Assembly: GCF_000512585.2 (NCBI RefSeq)
Contig: NC_089241.1
Span: 5,722,001 to 5,786,000, forward strand
DNA: 64,000 nt
Origin: Kwoniella bestiolae CBS 10118
Lineage: Eukaryota; Basidiomycota; Tremellomycetes; Tremellales; Cryptococcaceae
Reading direction: 5' to 3'
The translations under genes were made by a program, and so were the position numbers. The notes beneath the pieces were generated by a model. The model was not told the origin of the DNA. It saw only the letters and a list, made by a program, of their open reading frames with translations, and ran no database searches. Below, in pieces: positions 33,512 to 45,841 of the stretch. Position 1 is the first letter of the stretch. Every line of letters starts with the position of its first letter.

Positions 33512-34443
33512 TGCGGAAGCTCTAATCTTGATTGATTGAAGGTGGTGAATGCAGTAAGGTATCTCGACAGAATGATAGATATCGCTCGGATTGTAAGTAG
33601 AAGGATGAAAAACAGAGAAGAGAGAAGAGAGAAGAGAGAAGAGAGAAGAGAGAAGAGAGGAGAGAGAAGAGAGACACATTGATGTTGTCAGGTTGACATC
33701 AACCGTTCATCATGTTTTATCGTTTCAACATTAATTCTCAGGCACGTTTCGTTTCATATTTCCCCTTGGCTGCTCGGTGGGTCCGAGCGTTTATCTTCTT
33801 GAGTGGCATACATCTACTCAAACACTCTTGATCCAATGGAAGACGTTGATTCCATCTTGCATCATACTTACAGCCTAGATGAACGCTTTGATCACGGAAC
33901 TGTACTTTAGTATCTGGTCTGCATTTCGGAGACATGCTGGTACCGTATGGCTATCGCATCATTCTAATCATTATGCACAGACATTCACCCGTACTGATCA
34001 AGCTAAACCATTGATACTGGAAGACAAGCTGAGTAGACTGTAATTACTTTGTTGCTTTGAGATTTCATCTATCGCCAAGACCCATAGCCTCCACCGCCAT
34101 TATATGAACATACTGTAAACCAGTATATCCAGTCAGCTGACGAAAAATAAAGAAACAAGACTTTGAAGTAATGTGGCAACGAATCACCTTGAGACCAAAG
34201 CGATACTCCAAACTGCGTTCGGCAGCGGATGGAAATCCCACCGTTTGAGAATGTACGACCATGCTTGTACAGCTGAAACTACCGATGATTACCCCTCCTT
34301 TCTCTGCAGATCCCACCGTGTATATCCTTTATACCTATTGTACGCAATCTTAATCAGAAATAAGTGTAAAGAAGAACAAATATCCCATCTCATCTGACTC
34401 TCCTCGCACAAGATAAGCATCTCAAAAAAACATAATCGCCACA
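33512..34443. promoter_or_regulatory. Divergent promoter region
   Basis: Lies between paralogue 6 (minus) and the TB2/DP1 gene (plus). It contains a purine minisatellite (separate entry). On the minus strand, 34065-34316 could form two short exons (SAAERSLEYRFGLK, a 70-base intron, then YVHIMAVEAMGLGDR), but no start or family supports it. Confidence 0.45.
33614..33674. repeat. AGAGAAG minisatellite
   Basis: About eight tandem copies of a seven-base AGAGAAG unit with small variations near the end. It sits 100-160 bases upstream of the paralogue 6 start and reads as a pyrimidine tract (CTTCTCT) on that gene's coding strand. Confidence 0.85.
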
Positions 34444-35602
34444 ATGTCCAAGAAGCCAACCACCCTCGAAGCCGCCGCCCTGACCAACTTCACACCCGCA
34501 GGCCAAGCAGCCCTATATCATATCCATCTAGCCCAGCAGGCCGAGAGGGATGAGCTGGCAGCCCTAGAAGAGGAGAAGAAGAAAGAGAAGAGATTGAGAG
34601 AGGAGATTAGGCCCGAGGAAGTCAGAGCTGGCGAGGTGGTTGATAAATGGGTGAGTTGGCTGCTTTACAATGCCATATACTGTAGTACTTGAATCATGAA
34701 ACGGAGCTTGTTATGAGACGAAATCAGACCGGAGCTGATAGGAAGGTGGGTGGATATAATAGATAAAAGAATGGTGTCCACCGTTATATCAATTCCTCGA
34801 CATTCCCGCCCCTCCCCATCTGACCATCGGGATCTTCGTCCTCCTCCATCTCGCATATTGGTATACCGTTCCATGGTATTTCCATTTCCTCCTTACATGG
34901 CCTGTGACGTATTTTATACCGCTGTATTGTACGTGGAAATCGATATACAAGAGTAGAGATAGGGTGTTATGGTGAGTTGATCGTGATACCATAACATCGT
35001 ATCTTCATGGGCGAGGACATTCCACTGACAGTGATGAAATGACCCACAAGGCTATCATACTGGATTATATTGTCAGTCTTGGAGTACTTCGAGATCCTCC
35101 TATTTCGTGATCAAGCGAGGTCGTTGGTCTGGTGGCCCAAGGCGAGTCACTCCTTGATCTCACACGATTCTTCAGACTATATCGAGGGGATGTAAAGGGT
35201 GCAGCTAATGCTAGGCCGATCTACCCGGCTACTCATAGCTTAAAGCGATCTTCTGTCTCGTAATGTACTCAATCATAGATAACGAGATAATACTCGATTC
35301 GAGGGGTAAACCGAAAGACAAGAAACCGATTTATGTGAGATCATCTCAATCATCCTTATCAGATGGATTGCTGATACGAGGAGATCGGAATGTAGGGAGC
35401 GATCAAGCTTGTTGAAAAGTTCTTACCTAAGGAGAAACCCAAAGACGACAAGGAGAAAGGTAAAGCGAAAGAAAAAGAGCGAGAGAAGAGATCAAGTGGG
35501 GATAAGTCAAGGGAAAAGGAGAAAGATAAGAAATCGAGTAAAGAGAAGGACAAAAAATCCAAGGCCAAGGGAACAGAAAAAGATAAGAAGATATCCAAGT
35601 AA
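34444..35602 (+). CDS. TB2/DP1/HVA22-family ER membrane protein (Yop1/REEP-like)
   Basis: Predicted reticulon-like membrane protein that would shape tubular ER. Exon 1 is a soluble, charged N-terminus (MSKKPTTLEA ... EEEKKKEKRLREE). Exon 2, reached from a donor at 34651 and an acceptor ending 34758 (ATAATAG), gives IKEWCPPLYQFLDIPAPP, then hydrophobic segments IGIFVLLHLAYWYTVPWYF and LLTWPVTYFIPLYCTWKSIY. Exon 3 gives LSYWIILSVLEYFEILLFRD and LVWWPK, matching the family Y(W)IV...E core. A GC-AG intron (35142-35238) leads to LKAIFCLVMYSI, then DSRGKPKDKKPIYGAIKLVEKFLP. The tail is an extremely Lys/Glu/Ser-rich helix to the stop at 35602. The long charged ends differ from compact Yop1. Family call from hydrophobic pattern and core motif, not from full alignment. 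Confidence 0.6.
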
Positions 35603-35728
35603 CGCGCAATGTGTCGCACTACGAGTGAAATTTACATATAATATAAGATGCATCTCCGTGATTGACTGATAAATACTGCACAACCTCCAAGAAAGGGTCT
35701 GATACAATCCACTATACGACAAACCTCT

Positions 35729-38700
35729 CTACACAGTAAACTCTCTAACTCTCAGACTATCCGGTCCAGCCGATAATCTCTTCTGATCCCTTCCCTCTCT
35801 CTCTTCTTCTCCTTGTCCGCCCTCTCCCTTCGAGCCATCATCTTCACTATCCTTCCTCTTCAGTCCACTCCCACCTGCTCCGGGATTATTGAGTAGACTA
35901 GCGGACGCAGATCGCTTGTGACCCCCTGAGCTGGGATGTCGATCGACTACCGCAGCAGAAGAGAAGAACACCGGAGCACCCTTTCGAATTGCATTAACAG
36001 GATTCGGCGGTTCCACATGAGCGACTTTCGCCAGATTACCTTCACTTGCCGAGGAGTTGACGCTCAAGGCTGATCCGTCGGACGTCCTGGGCTTTTCTTG
36101 ACGGAGCGGAGGGAACGGCGAGGAAGTACCCTGGAACCTATCTGCTATAGGTGTACTGAACAATTTTGATCTCTCGTCAACCGTTCCAGCGGGGTAATGT
36201 ATCTCTTCGATCTTATCTGAAGAAGTCGGTACAGGAGTCTCAGGGATAGGTATGTCCGCAGCAGTCGAGTCGAAGAGCGATAAAGGCGCAGGAAGGGCTT
36301 TGGGTGTAGTATCCTCTGATCGAGATTGGGTAGGTTCGAAGGAAGGTAAGGGCGATGCAGGTGAGAGGGGTACTTCCACTCTGGGAGGTTCAGGACTGAG
36401 TATACTGTTTAATGTATCTACACTCTTCTGTCGTGAGAGGGATGTATGGCTTGATGAAGTAAACAGTTTCGTCAAGCTTGGTTTGGCAGGAATTCGAGGT
36501 CCTTTCTTTGATTTTACAGATCCAACAAATGAGGGAGGACCGTGATGTTCATCGGTGTGTTGAGATGCGGGTGTACCAGATCGATCGGTCAGAGGAGTCA
36601 CAGGCGGTATCGACACATCACCGAAATCAATCAACGCTTCTGCTGTTTCTAGGGTCGAAGGCGATGGCGGTTCCGCAAAGAGGTCATCCTGTTTCTCTAT
36701 CAGTTCGCTGAGTATACCACCTGGTATGTTGAGCGATGGTCCCAGAGATAACATGAGGGCGTTCTGAGTCATCCGGTTGGTAGAGGAATATCGAGGTATC
36801 AGGTCTAGAAGTTTGACTATGATAAATTGGTCAGTATTTGTGATGCTCCGTTTGTACAAATGGAAACTCACCCGTTTCAGCGAGCAGGAACCAATGAGCT
36901 TGCGGTAATTGTTGCAGCAACGACCTCAAGTCTTCCGGCTGATCAGAATGTCCATCTTCAGCGGCCATAGAATGGAAGGTCGCTCGATTGATAGCTTTCC
37001 CCTTGCCTTTCATGTATGAGTCGAAGCGGGGAGCGAGATTATGTGTAAGAAGTGGAGAAGGTACTGGGCAGAAAAGCTGATCAGCTATTCATCCTGAGTA
37101 GAAGAAGAGATTTAACTCACACTCTCTAAGATACGACTTGAACAGTCCCGCTACCGCATGAGGATCAACATCTCCAGGATGACATTTCGTCAAGTCTATA
37201 TCCGCGCCCGAATCAAATTCCCTCCTCAACTTCGCAATATGACTGCTCCTTCCGCTTATCCTGAAAATTCCCTCTTCCTTAGGCCCCCATATTCGTACTA
37301 CTCGCACCATCAGCTAAACCCCTATGTACACAGGATATGAATAGCAGAGACTCACAGTATTCCACCGAACGAATCACAACAGCAGGTAAGCATCTCCTCT
37401 TCCTCCTCTCATAATCGTCCATTCCACCTTCATCCATTTCATCCACTACACACCATTCCTTCCCAACTTCCACTACGTCCCTTCCAAATACCTTCCCAAC
37501 TATCCCATCTCCCATACGCTTGATCGTATCAACCTCAAAAGTTGGACCATCAGCTGGCGGTGCATTACCATGCCCGAATTCATAATTATCCGATCTCGAC
37601 CTATCTCTACTTCCTCCTCTATTGAGACCCGACCCCCACGAATTGGAGGGTTCAAATGACGATCCATTGTTTCTTCGGGACGATTGACCCAATGAAGACA
37701 TTGAGCTTATACTTCCACCCACTCCTCTGGATCTCAATCCGGCCCAACCCTTCTGTACTGCCGAGCCAGCATGCCCCAACACCCTCTGAGCAGATGCGGG
37801 GAATCGCTGGGGTCCGAATCCCGATTGAGATTGACTCTGAGTCTGGATTGACGTTGATGATTCGGATCGCGAGAACCCTCCGCTCGACTGGGCAGCCGCA
37901 GCAGTCCACGCTGCGATCTTTCCCCTGATGTTTCCTATATTATCTCTAGGAGGTAAGGGTGGTGGGCCGCCAGAAGTTGATGGAGAGAACGCAGGTCGAC
38001 CTTGCCCTTCGCCTAATCTACTTCTACTGGGTCCGGCAGCAGTTACATTGGCGTAGGAACTCTTGCGAGGGGGGAAGGGGGGAGGGGCCATTCCCATCCC
38101 TTCTTCAGGTAGGGACTGTGAGGTAGGTACTTCAGCATGTGATTCTAATCCTTTCCGAGGGGGTAAAGCAGGTGGTAGAGACGTTGAGGTGGGTAATGAT
38201 CCGTCGTCTTTGGGAGGGGGTGTGCGCGATTTGGACCGCAATGCTGCGGTCCCACTGGCGCGTCTAAGCCAGGATGGTTTGGATTTCGTAGCTGGTTTGG
38301 GGTTAATGTCTGTTGTAGTGGTTGAGGTGTGCAGACTATCTACAGAATCGAACGCGGAGGGTGCCATTGATGTAGATGCTGCGGAGGGCGAGGGGACGGG
38401 CTTGGCGACTTCTGCATAGGATATAGTGAGGGACGAGGGGCGGAGGGAGGCTCGTTTGGCTAATAAGAATGAGGATACACCAGAGCGGGATGATTCGCTA
38501 GGGCGGTGAATTGACAAGAGCATCAGCCATCACCGAAAGACAGGCGAAAGTTCAGTTTGAGAGGAGAATGACAGGGGCAGTCTATGTTAATATTGCTACT
38601 CACCCAGTCTCAGGTAAATCCTTATCCAACATCTTCGGTGACCCCTTCTTCTCCTTCTCCTTCTCTTTTCCCTTCTTCCCCGAAAAAGAATCAGGACGTC

Positions 38701-39124
38701 TAGGTAATTCGGGAGGAGATATCTGCGGCTTGGTAGTAGGCGAAGGCGGAGGAGGTATCTTATCCGATCCATTCTGACTTTGTTCAGGCGGTATCTGTAT
38801 CGTTGGTGTCTGATTCTGGGATTGTGATCTTGCATATTCCACCAAATTTAACGTTATAGTCTGTACCCCTCCCCCTCCTGCTCCTCCCGAACTGATTCGT
38901 TTGGTATCATCACCTATAGATACAGGACGTGACTTGTCTTTGTGTAAACTTGATCTATTCGAGGAAGATACCATCCCTCGTCTATGTTGATCATTCTCGT
39001 TGATCTCTGATAGGGGTCTACTATTGCTATTTGAGCTTGAGCGATTCTCTCGAAGTGTTGGTGCGTCCATATTTAGTGGTAATGGCGCGGTAGAAGATGA
39101 TGATGGGGGAGATATCGTTGTCAT
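35729..39124 (-). CDS. RhoGAP-domain protein with proline-rich SH3 ligands
   Basis: GTPase-activating protein for a Rho-family GTPase, likely controlling actin and polarity. The N-terminal ~550 residues are low-complexity, Ser/Pro-rich, with three SH3-ligand motifs: PPALPPRKG, PPPFPPRKS and PPPLPPRDN. The RhoGAP domain follows: TIKRMGDGIVGKVFGR, RCLPAVVIRSVEY, then EGIFRISGRSSHIAKLRREF with the catalytic arginine finger in GIFRISG, DVDPHAVAGLFKSYLREL, DLRSLLQQLPQAHWFLLAET and NRMTQNALMLSLGPSLNIP. A ~300-residue Ser/Pro-rich tail ends at 35729. Introns near 38510-38605, 37315-37370, 37085-37120 and 36835-36870. The start MTTISPPSSSS is the first ATG; MDAPTLRENR, 19 residues in, is an alternative. 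All residues expected for GAP activity appear present. Confidence 0.88.
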
Positions 39125-39906
39125 TTTCGACTCTTTTTTATCGTCACCAGGTAGGGTAGGATATGAAAGGAGGTGATAGATATAAAGGAGGTATTGGTTG
39201 ATTATAGGTTATGGTTGTTGATTCGGGTCCGAGTACGAGAAGAGGGACAGGTGAGGTGGGTCCGGTGACCTTTGTTTGGTGTTCGTGGTTTATATGTATA
39301 TGTCCATCGGATTAGACTGTACCAAGAATGTTGATGTGATGCGGATCTATCTGTACACTAGACAGATTGTACGAGTATATTTGCTATGATAGGATATGAT
39401 AGGAATGTTGACGTTGATGTTATGAGGATAGAATGGTACAGTGTAAGATGGGTTTACGTTAACCAGGCAGGGTACGCCGCGGTAGTATTGGTTGTTGTAG
39501 TCGAATAGAGTTTTGGTAAATACCCGTTCAGCCTCGGGCTCGCCAAGAGATATCTTCAGTTGTATACAGATAATATGTATATATGCTGATATCAAATACG
39601 TTACGCAAAGAGCGTGTGTCACCCATGTATAAAGGTTAGTTGACCTGATAGTGTCGTCGTCGGTTGAACGCGTGCCACCACCGCTGCGACGTATCCCGCT
39701 AACTACTCTCCCTGCGCTAAATGAGGTAGGGTAGGGTGGCAAAGTGGCATCTGTCTCACTCTCTCACTCTTTCCCTCCCTCTCTCTCTCTTTATCATCAA
39801 ATCATCAGGTTCATGCCATTCAACCAATCTATCCGAACATGTATAGAGTATCATACAACACAGGCAAGCGAAACACCAAACATCCATCAAATCCTGAGAT
39901 ACCCAA
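39125..39906. promoter_or_regulatory. Promoter of the RhoGAP gene and 3' region of the synaptojanin-like gene
   Basis: About 780 bases. Repeated AGGTATATAT/TATGATAGGA words and CT-rich patches, no supported gene. Both neighbours are on the minus strand. Confidence 0.45.
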
Positions 39907-42900
39907 CTACACCTCATCCCGCTTAACTCCCAACCCAACAGGTTTCCTTGGTATAACAGGTTTCTTCTTCTCCGGTGATCCAGCTGCTAAACCATTCGCA
40001 TTTCTCCCCTCTTTCTCCTCTGAACTCGTAGCCACAGTCGAGCTCAACCTCCTAGATTTAGGTGGAATAGCAGGTGAATCAGGTTTGACAGGGCTGACCA
40101 ACCTATCCTGGGGCGATCCGTTTATATCCATCGACTTACTAGGTAGCGATACAGGCACACGAGTAATGGTCTTCGGCTTCGAAACAGGAGGTGTACTGGA
40201 AGTGGGAGGGTTCTCGAATCGAGCTCGAAGTTGATTCAACGATAACCCCTCTTGTACCTCTTTCTCTGCACCACCCACTCCCGGGGTAGATTTCGGTATC
40301 TCGCATCCAGAAGCTGATCTGAGTATGACTGGCGGTTTGACCTGTTCTGACGGCTTGACATCCAAAGTAGATTTCGGCGTAGGAACAGCTCTAGGCGGTA
40401 ATGGTGGTTTACTCGAATTAGGCACAATGACGAAATCGCCCGTTGAAGAAGGTGTAAGGGAAGGTGAAGAATTGCTTCCTGTTCCATTGGCAATCATACC
40501 TCGAGAAGAGGACCTTGGTATGGGTGATCTTCTATCTGGACTCAAGGGGACGATGGAACTAGTTTGCATATTTGGTGGTAATCCTGGTGAGACACTGGGT
40601 CGGGTCGGTATGGCAGGAGCGGGTCGTCTAGCACTCTGCTTGAGGGAGGAAGAAGATGTGCTGGCTGATATGGCTCGGAGGGAGGAGGAAGCAGATTGGG
40701 GAATGGAGAGGGATTGCGAGTGGAGTCTTGCTGTTGCTGTTACGGGGGAATGAGTCTCCTTCATGGATGCGGCGGATGTAGGTCGAGGAGGGAGTCGAGG
40801 AGTAGGCGTACGGAGTGTGGGTGTGACCGAGACTAAAGCCAATGTTAGCGTTATGAGCGTCAAAGTTGCGCAAACATCATCATATCTCACACAGCCAAGC
40901 ATGGTGTATTACTCACCTTTCGCTAGATCCGTGACCAGATCTTTCGGACCACCATGACCTCTGACCACATCCTCAACCTTCCCATCCATCGTCTTCTCTC
41001 CTCCACTGGTCAATATCGAATGCACTATCTCCTTTGATATAGCATCTTTTCTGGCATGATCAACCTCTCGAATAGTAGCGTCGAATACCGCATAGACAGG
41101 TCGATGGTCGGACGTCATGAGTTCCGCTCGATTGTAGTCCTTCAGGCGAAGCTATATCGATTGTCAGATCAGGTATAAAATCAGTCTTCTGGGAAGTATG
41201 ACTCACCGCTGATCCCTTGAACAATACTCGATCTGTTATTATCGACTAGGTCAGCGATAGAGCCCATATACAAATTGCCTGTCAACTGACCCGTCCAAGC
41301 TGGTACCCTTTGTTTCTCGCTCGTATCATAATCATCCGTACCATTATCACTGTGCTATGTCAGCTATACATATCGTACCGCGATGTTGGTGTACGCACTA
41401 TTTGTATGTCGGTCTAAATAACGTATCATTGTCAGCTTTGCCTCATGAGGTACATCAAGGGATCGAAGCTCACAAGAATGATATAGGTCCTTCATCATAA
41501 CCTACAAAGGCTTCTCCAGCATCCATCGAGTTCAATAACTGTGCGTTTGCTTTTGGTAAGCCAAGAAGCAAGTTTCTCGTATCGTCAAGCTCACCTGATC
41601 AGCCGCCAGCAGCGCATCGAGATTCCCATCCTCTATAGCCTGTCTCACATCCATATTGGGCAGAGCAATTCGGTAGTTCTGTAGCACTCGTCAATCACCA
41701 GCTTCGACACTGCGGTACAAGTCTCTACCAACTCACGAGATCAGCCGACCAGATGATGATCCTAATGGTGCCTCATCAGCTTGATATCCTCCCAGAATCC
41801 ACAACGAGCTCATACACACAGAGAGAAGAAGCTGTACAACTCACTCATGATCCTCCACCATCCTCCCCCTCCCAAACTTCATCCCCCCCGTCAGTGTCTT
41901 CCAATCCGCATTACGTTCATTCACATTAGTCTGTCCAGCAGTCAAGTGACTAGTGACAAAGCACACATCCGAATCGTAAAGCTGGAATCGAACAGCCACA
42001 CCGCCCTTGTTCCCCGAAAGCCCAGATAATCCAGTCTGTTTGAATTGCTCATAAGCTTCTGAATCAACTGGACTTGAGCACGTTGTGGAGTAACCTGCCT
42101 TCTTGGTCGTACTTTCTACGTTCCTTATATGGGGTGCCAATGAGGATTTCACAATTATGATGAGAGCTGAACCGACGAGCTGAACATGGCAGTTCATTTA
42201 GCTCAACTCAAAGAGACTCTTTGGAGGGTACGAGCGGAAGAGCTTACTTGTTCGCTTCGGAACAGGAGATAGTCCGATTTCTTGCGTTGGCGCATATCGA
42301 ACGTATCCATTATGAATTTCTCCCATACTCGTCTAAATACGATCAAGTCAGCTCAATGTTCCACTCCGCAGGTCCCAGCTCACTTCTTTGCTGGATCCGT
42401 CTGCAATATCTGACCTGCTGTAAGTTCAACAATTTCTTGAAAGGCGATCATGTAGATATCGGGTCTGTATGATCATCAGTACGCATATTTAGTGATCGAC
42501 TAAAGTTGCCTTCAAACTTACTCCGATGTATCTGAGTGATATGCCGATGTCAGCTACTGGCAGTATACACGCTGAATCAACTTACTCGGAGGGAACAACC
42601 AAGTATCCAAAGCCTCGTCCGGAGCCTGCTCAAATCAGCTTGCAATTCACAAAAGTCCGGTAGGGCCCATCTTACCTTTCCGTTGAGATTCCAAGTACCC
42701 GAGAAGATCGATAAGACTTTCGTGCGGGAGTATTCGTTCACCCTTTATGCGATGTTCAATCAGTACACCCGGCCGAGCAGAGCTACAGACAACTGCTCAC
42801 CTAGCTGTCAAAGCTGCTTGCACTGAATCGCTTATCGGATCAAATAGTATCACAGGTCTTTGACCAGACATCATTCCCTGTTGTCGCACAGTCCAGCGTC

Positions 42901-45290
42901 AGCTGTGGTTGATAGAGGACTAATGATCGCGATCCAGCTTACCAGTAACATGTCAATAGCGTTCTGCTTCCCTTTATCCTGGAAATTATTGATATATGCT
43001 CTACAACAAATGATATTCTTCAGCTCATCTCCATTGGGGTCTCGTCCGAGCTGATCTGGTTGGCTGGACAAGCTTACCTTCCAACCGATTTGGTAGCATC
43101 ACTCAACAATCCAGCAAACGTCTTCTTCCCACTCCTCGTAGCAGAGGTATTTAGCGCACCAGTACCGGCATATATCTTACTCAATCTGTCTCCATTATCT
43201 GCCCAGAGTTCCCGATGAGCCGACCAGAGTGTCTGAGATGATTGTAAGGGTGATCCGATGGAATTGAGGAATCGTGATAGGGTAAGTGAGGATATGACAT
43301 CCTGGACGTAGTTTGTCCTATCAAGGCTATACAAAGGATTAGCCCAATCATCTTATAATGAAGAAGCACCATCCTTGGTCCGATTCGTCATCTAGGAAAG
43401 AGTAAGGGAGATGAAAGATATATGGGGACAAGCTAGATAGTCAACATACCAATCCAGACAATTCACCCTAAACACCCCATCCTGCTTCTCAATGACCTGC
43501 CCATCCCCACAATCAATCGCTGTCCACCCAAATCTCTCCATAGAATCTACCACCTCATTCAGCCTCATCGAGAAATCATATTTCACCATCTCGTGTCCAC
43601 CCATTTTGACTGCATAGTGAAAGTCGTACGGTGTTAGATCGATTGTACCTCTCGTCCGATCATCTACGGTATCATGTTTCTCGGGGTTAGATTCGAGAGT
43701 ATGGTTTAGAGATTCAAGATGATGCGAGTAGGCGGAAGATAACATCGATTCGGCATCCTTCTGACCTAGGAGGTTGATAGCGTGTATTGAATGGTACTGT
43801 TCCATCAGTTCGAGGAAATGCTTGTCAAATGCTGGTTGGGTAGCTTGAGGGGGCTAATTCATAAATCGCAAAGATCAGCATCAATTCTAAATTGTGAAAG
43901 GAAAGCACTACTCACCCTAGTCAACTCGACCTTCTGCTGTAGGGTACCCAAGCCCTGACTGGGCTGTTCCCAGAACAACGGTACACTCCCTCTGACCTGC
44001 GTATAGCTCATAATGGTACTTTCCGTCGCTAGAACCAACTCCGTCTCGACAAAATTCGCTACCTGGCCATTATCGTCTATCCCCCTCGTTCTGAATCTCG
44101 CTCCTGCTCTCTTCCAACTTAATCTACTTATCAGACCTAGAGTGGCTACTTCGTGTCTGCCACTCTGCGAGGAGAACCCAGTAGATATAGGCAAAGAGTT
44201 GATGAATCCCTGTATAATCGGAATTAACAACGACTGAGCGTTCAGTTCCCTTCTCTGATCCGGCGATAAATTGCTTCTAAAATTTAAGAATGGTTGGAGT
44301 AGACTTGAATTCCATATGAACCTCTCATCGTAATTCTCTAACGGATGATCCCTCCCACTGCCCGTCCCATGGGTTTTCTCAGATAGTATCCAATTACTCT
44401 CATCAAGCCTCGAAGAGATATCCCAAGAAACGTCATCGGCATAGAAGAACGACCCAGACTCCAAATACTTTTTCATCCCATTACATGGATTCTCCAACCC
44501 CATCTGCTGAGCCTGAGACATCGTGGCTCCTCCTGATGTATACCCGCCCGAGGGTCCAGACGGTATGGGATCGTCGTAGTCGAAATCTTCATATCCCAGG
44601 GATTGTTGTTGAGCAGAGGCAGCTGCTGAGAGTAGGTCGGGTGAGTCCCAGAATGAGGAGGTGAGGGAATGGAATTCTACGCCGATGACTTTTTGCGGTT
44701 TGATGGATGATGAGGAGGGGAGCAAGGAGGGTAGCGAGGTTGAGTGGGAAACTAGGAGGAGGAATATCTCGGGGATGGGTGATCGGTCTGTGGTGAGGGT
44801 GTATGAATTAGCTTGAGTTTCTGTGTTTCTCCACAGACTGAGACCGTGGTATCCAGTGAGTAGCTCTGAGACGTGATAAGGTGACGCTTCCTCCATTTTG
44901 AGACCGAACTTTAGAACCAGAATATCACTTCCTCAAATTCAGATACATATCCCGCAATATACCTCTTCCAATCCACCTTCACAACACCAACCCCCCAACC
45001 CACATCCAACACACCCTCCTCATCACCATCACCACCAAATCCACACCCAGACTCAGACACTCACCACTCGGCACACTAGTAACCCCCAGCACACCCTCCA
45101 CCGACCTCCCCCTACAAGCCTTTACCAACCCCCTCGTATCTACCTCTTCTATAGGCAGGAACTCAGCGACCACGACGCTCTTGGATGCCTTCGATTCAGA
45201 CGCATCGGGCTGTCGGAAGATGAGGGCGTGTGTTTCGGTCAGGAGGAAGAATGCTCGTGGGCTTGGGCGGAGGTAGAGGGTTGCTGGCAT
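39907..45290 (-). CDS. Synaptojanin-like inositol polyphosphate phosphatase (SAC + 5-phosphatase)
   Basis: Bifunctional phosphoinositide phosphatase acting on plasma-membrane and endosomal lipids in endocytosis (fungal Inp51-53 type). The start MPATLYLRPSPRAFFLLTET fits the family N-terminus. The SAC domain spans exons from 45290 to about 43075, with WDISSRLDESNWILSEKT, ERFIWNSSLLQPFL, RRHEVATLGLISR-like RLSWKRAGARFRTRGID and the catalytic RVNCLDCLDRTN, whose second Cys codon is split by an intron near 43341-43449. The 5-phosphatase domain follows with LSGLSGNKGGVAVRF, CFVTSHLTAG, NERNADWKTL, IWSADLNYRI, PAWTDRVLF and TSDHRPVYAVF. The C-terminal ~330 residues are proline-rich, with KPPLPPRAVP, IPPKSRRLS and VIPRKPVG, likely SH3-protein ligands. 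Around fifteen introns. Both active sites look intact. Confidence 0.92.
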
Positions 45291-45841
45291 TGTTTTGGTC
45301 GTTATGTTCGTTGGAGAGTACGTGGAGATTTTGATTGTTGGATTGAAGAAAGAATGATTAATCTGATTCCTCGCTGGAGTGTCAGGATGGGATTGCCTAC
45401 TCTATACAACCGATTGAGTCGGAGTAGCAGTGCACAAAGGTTATCTCGAGAGAAGACAGGAAGACAAGAAGATAAGATGAGAGATAGGATGAGAGATAGG
45501 ATGATGATGATGATCCTTTCACCGAGTTACTTTATGTAACCAGGTTGGACCGCTAACGCCAACCGGGGCACCGGGCGTAAACAACAACTGCGCCGTACAG
45601 TAAAGAGGAAATACGTATACATAAGAGATGCTGTGTATGCATGATACTACCACTACTATTCAAATTCACTTCGATATGATGATGTCAACGATCCAAATAT
45701 GGACTACAAAGATATATGTGTGTGTGTGTGTGTTGTGTTGATATAATAAGCCTGAATAACCCTATAAATGATGCGATTTCTTCTACTCTTCCTTCAATGG
45801 CAAACACCGAATGTACAGATCTTCCTTCTATGCTACCCGGT
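45291..45841. other. Promoter of the synaptojanin-like gene and 3' end of the carrier gene
   Basis: About 550 bases, both flanking genes on the minus strand. It contains a (TG)n run at about 45717-45733 and GATAGGATGAGA direct repeats near 45475-45505. A long plus-strand frame (44898-45539) crosses into the neighbouring gene and is judged antisense chance. Confidence 0.45.

Noticed and set aside
40325..40753. 142-codon plus-strand frame
   Set aside because: Antisense to the proline-rich tail of the synaptojanin-like protein; low-complexity coding regions often leave the opposite strand open.
44898..45539. 213-codon plus-strand frame rich in His/Pro/Thr
   Set aside because: It lies antisense to the first exons of the synaptojanin-like gene; its composition is the complement of a Gly/Val/Glu-rich coding strand and it has no motif.
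45717..45733. (TG)n run considered as a regulatory or structural element
   Set aside because: Short simple repeat in a 3' region; such runs also occur in a DHH1 intron near 63671 and carry no specific signal.
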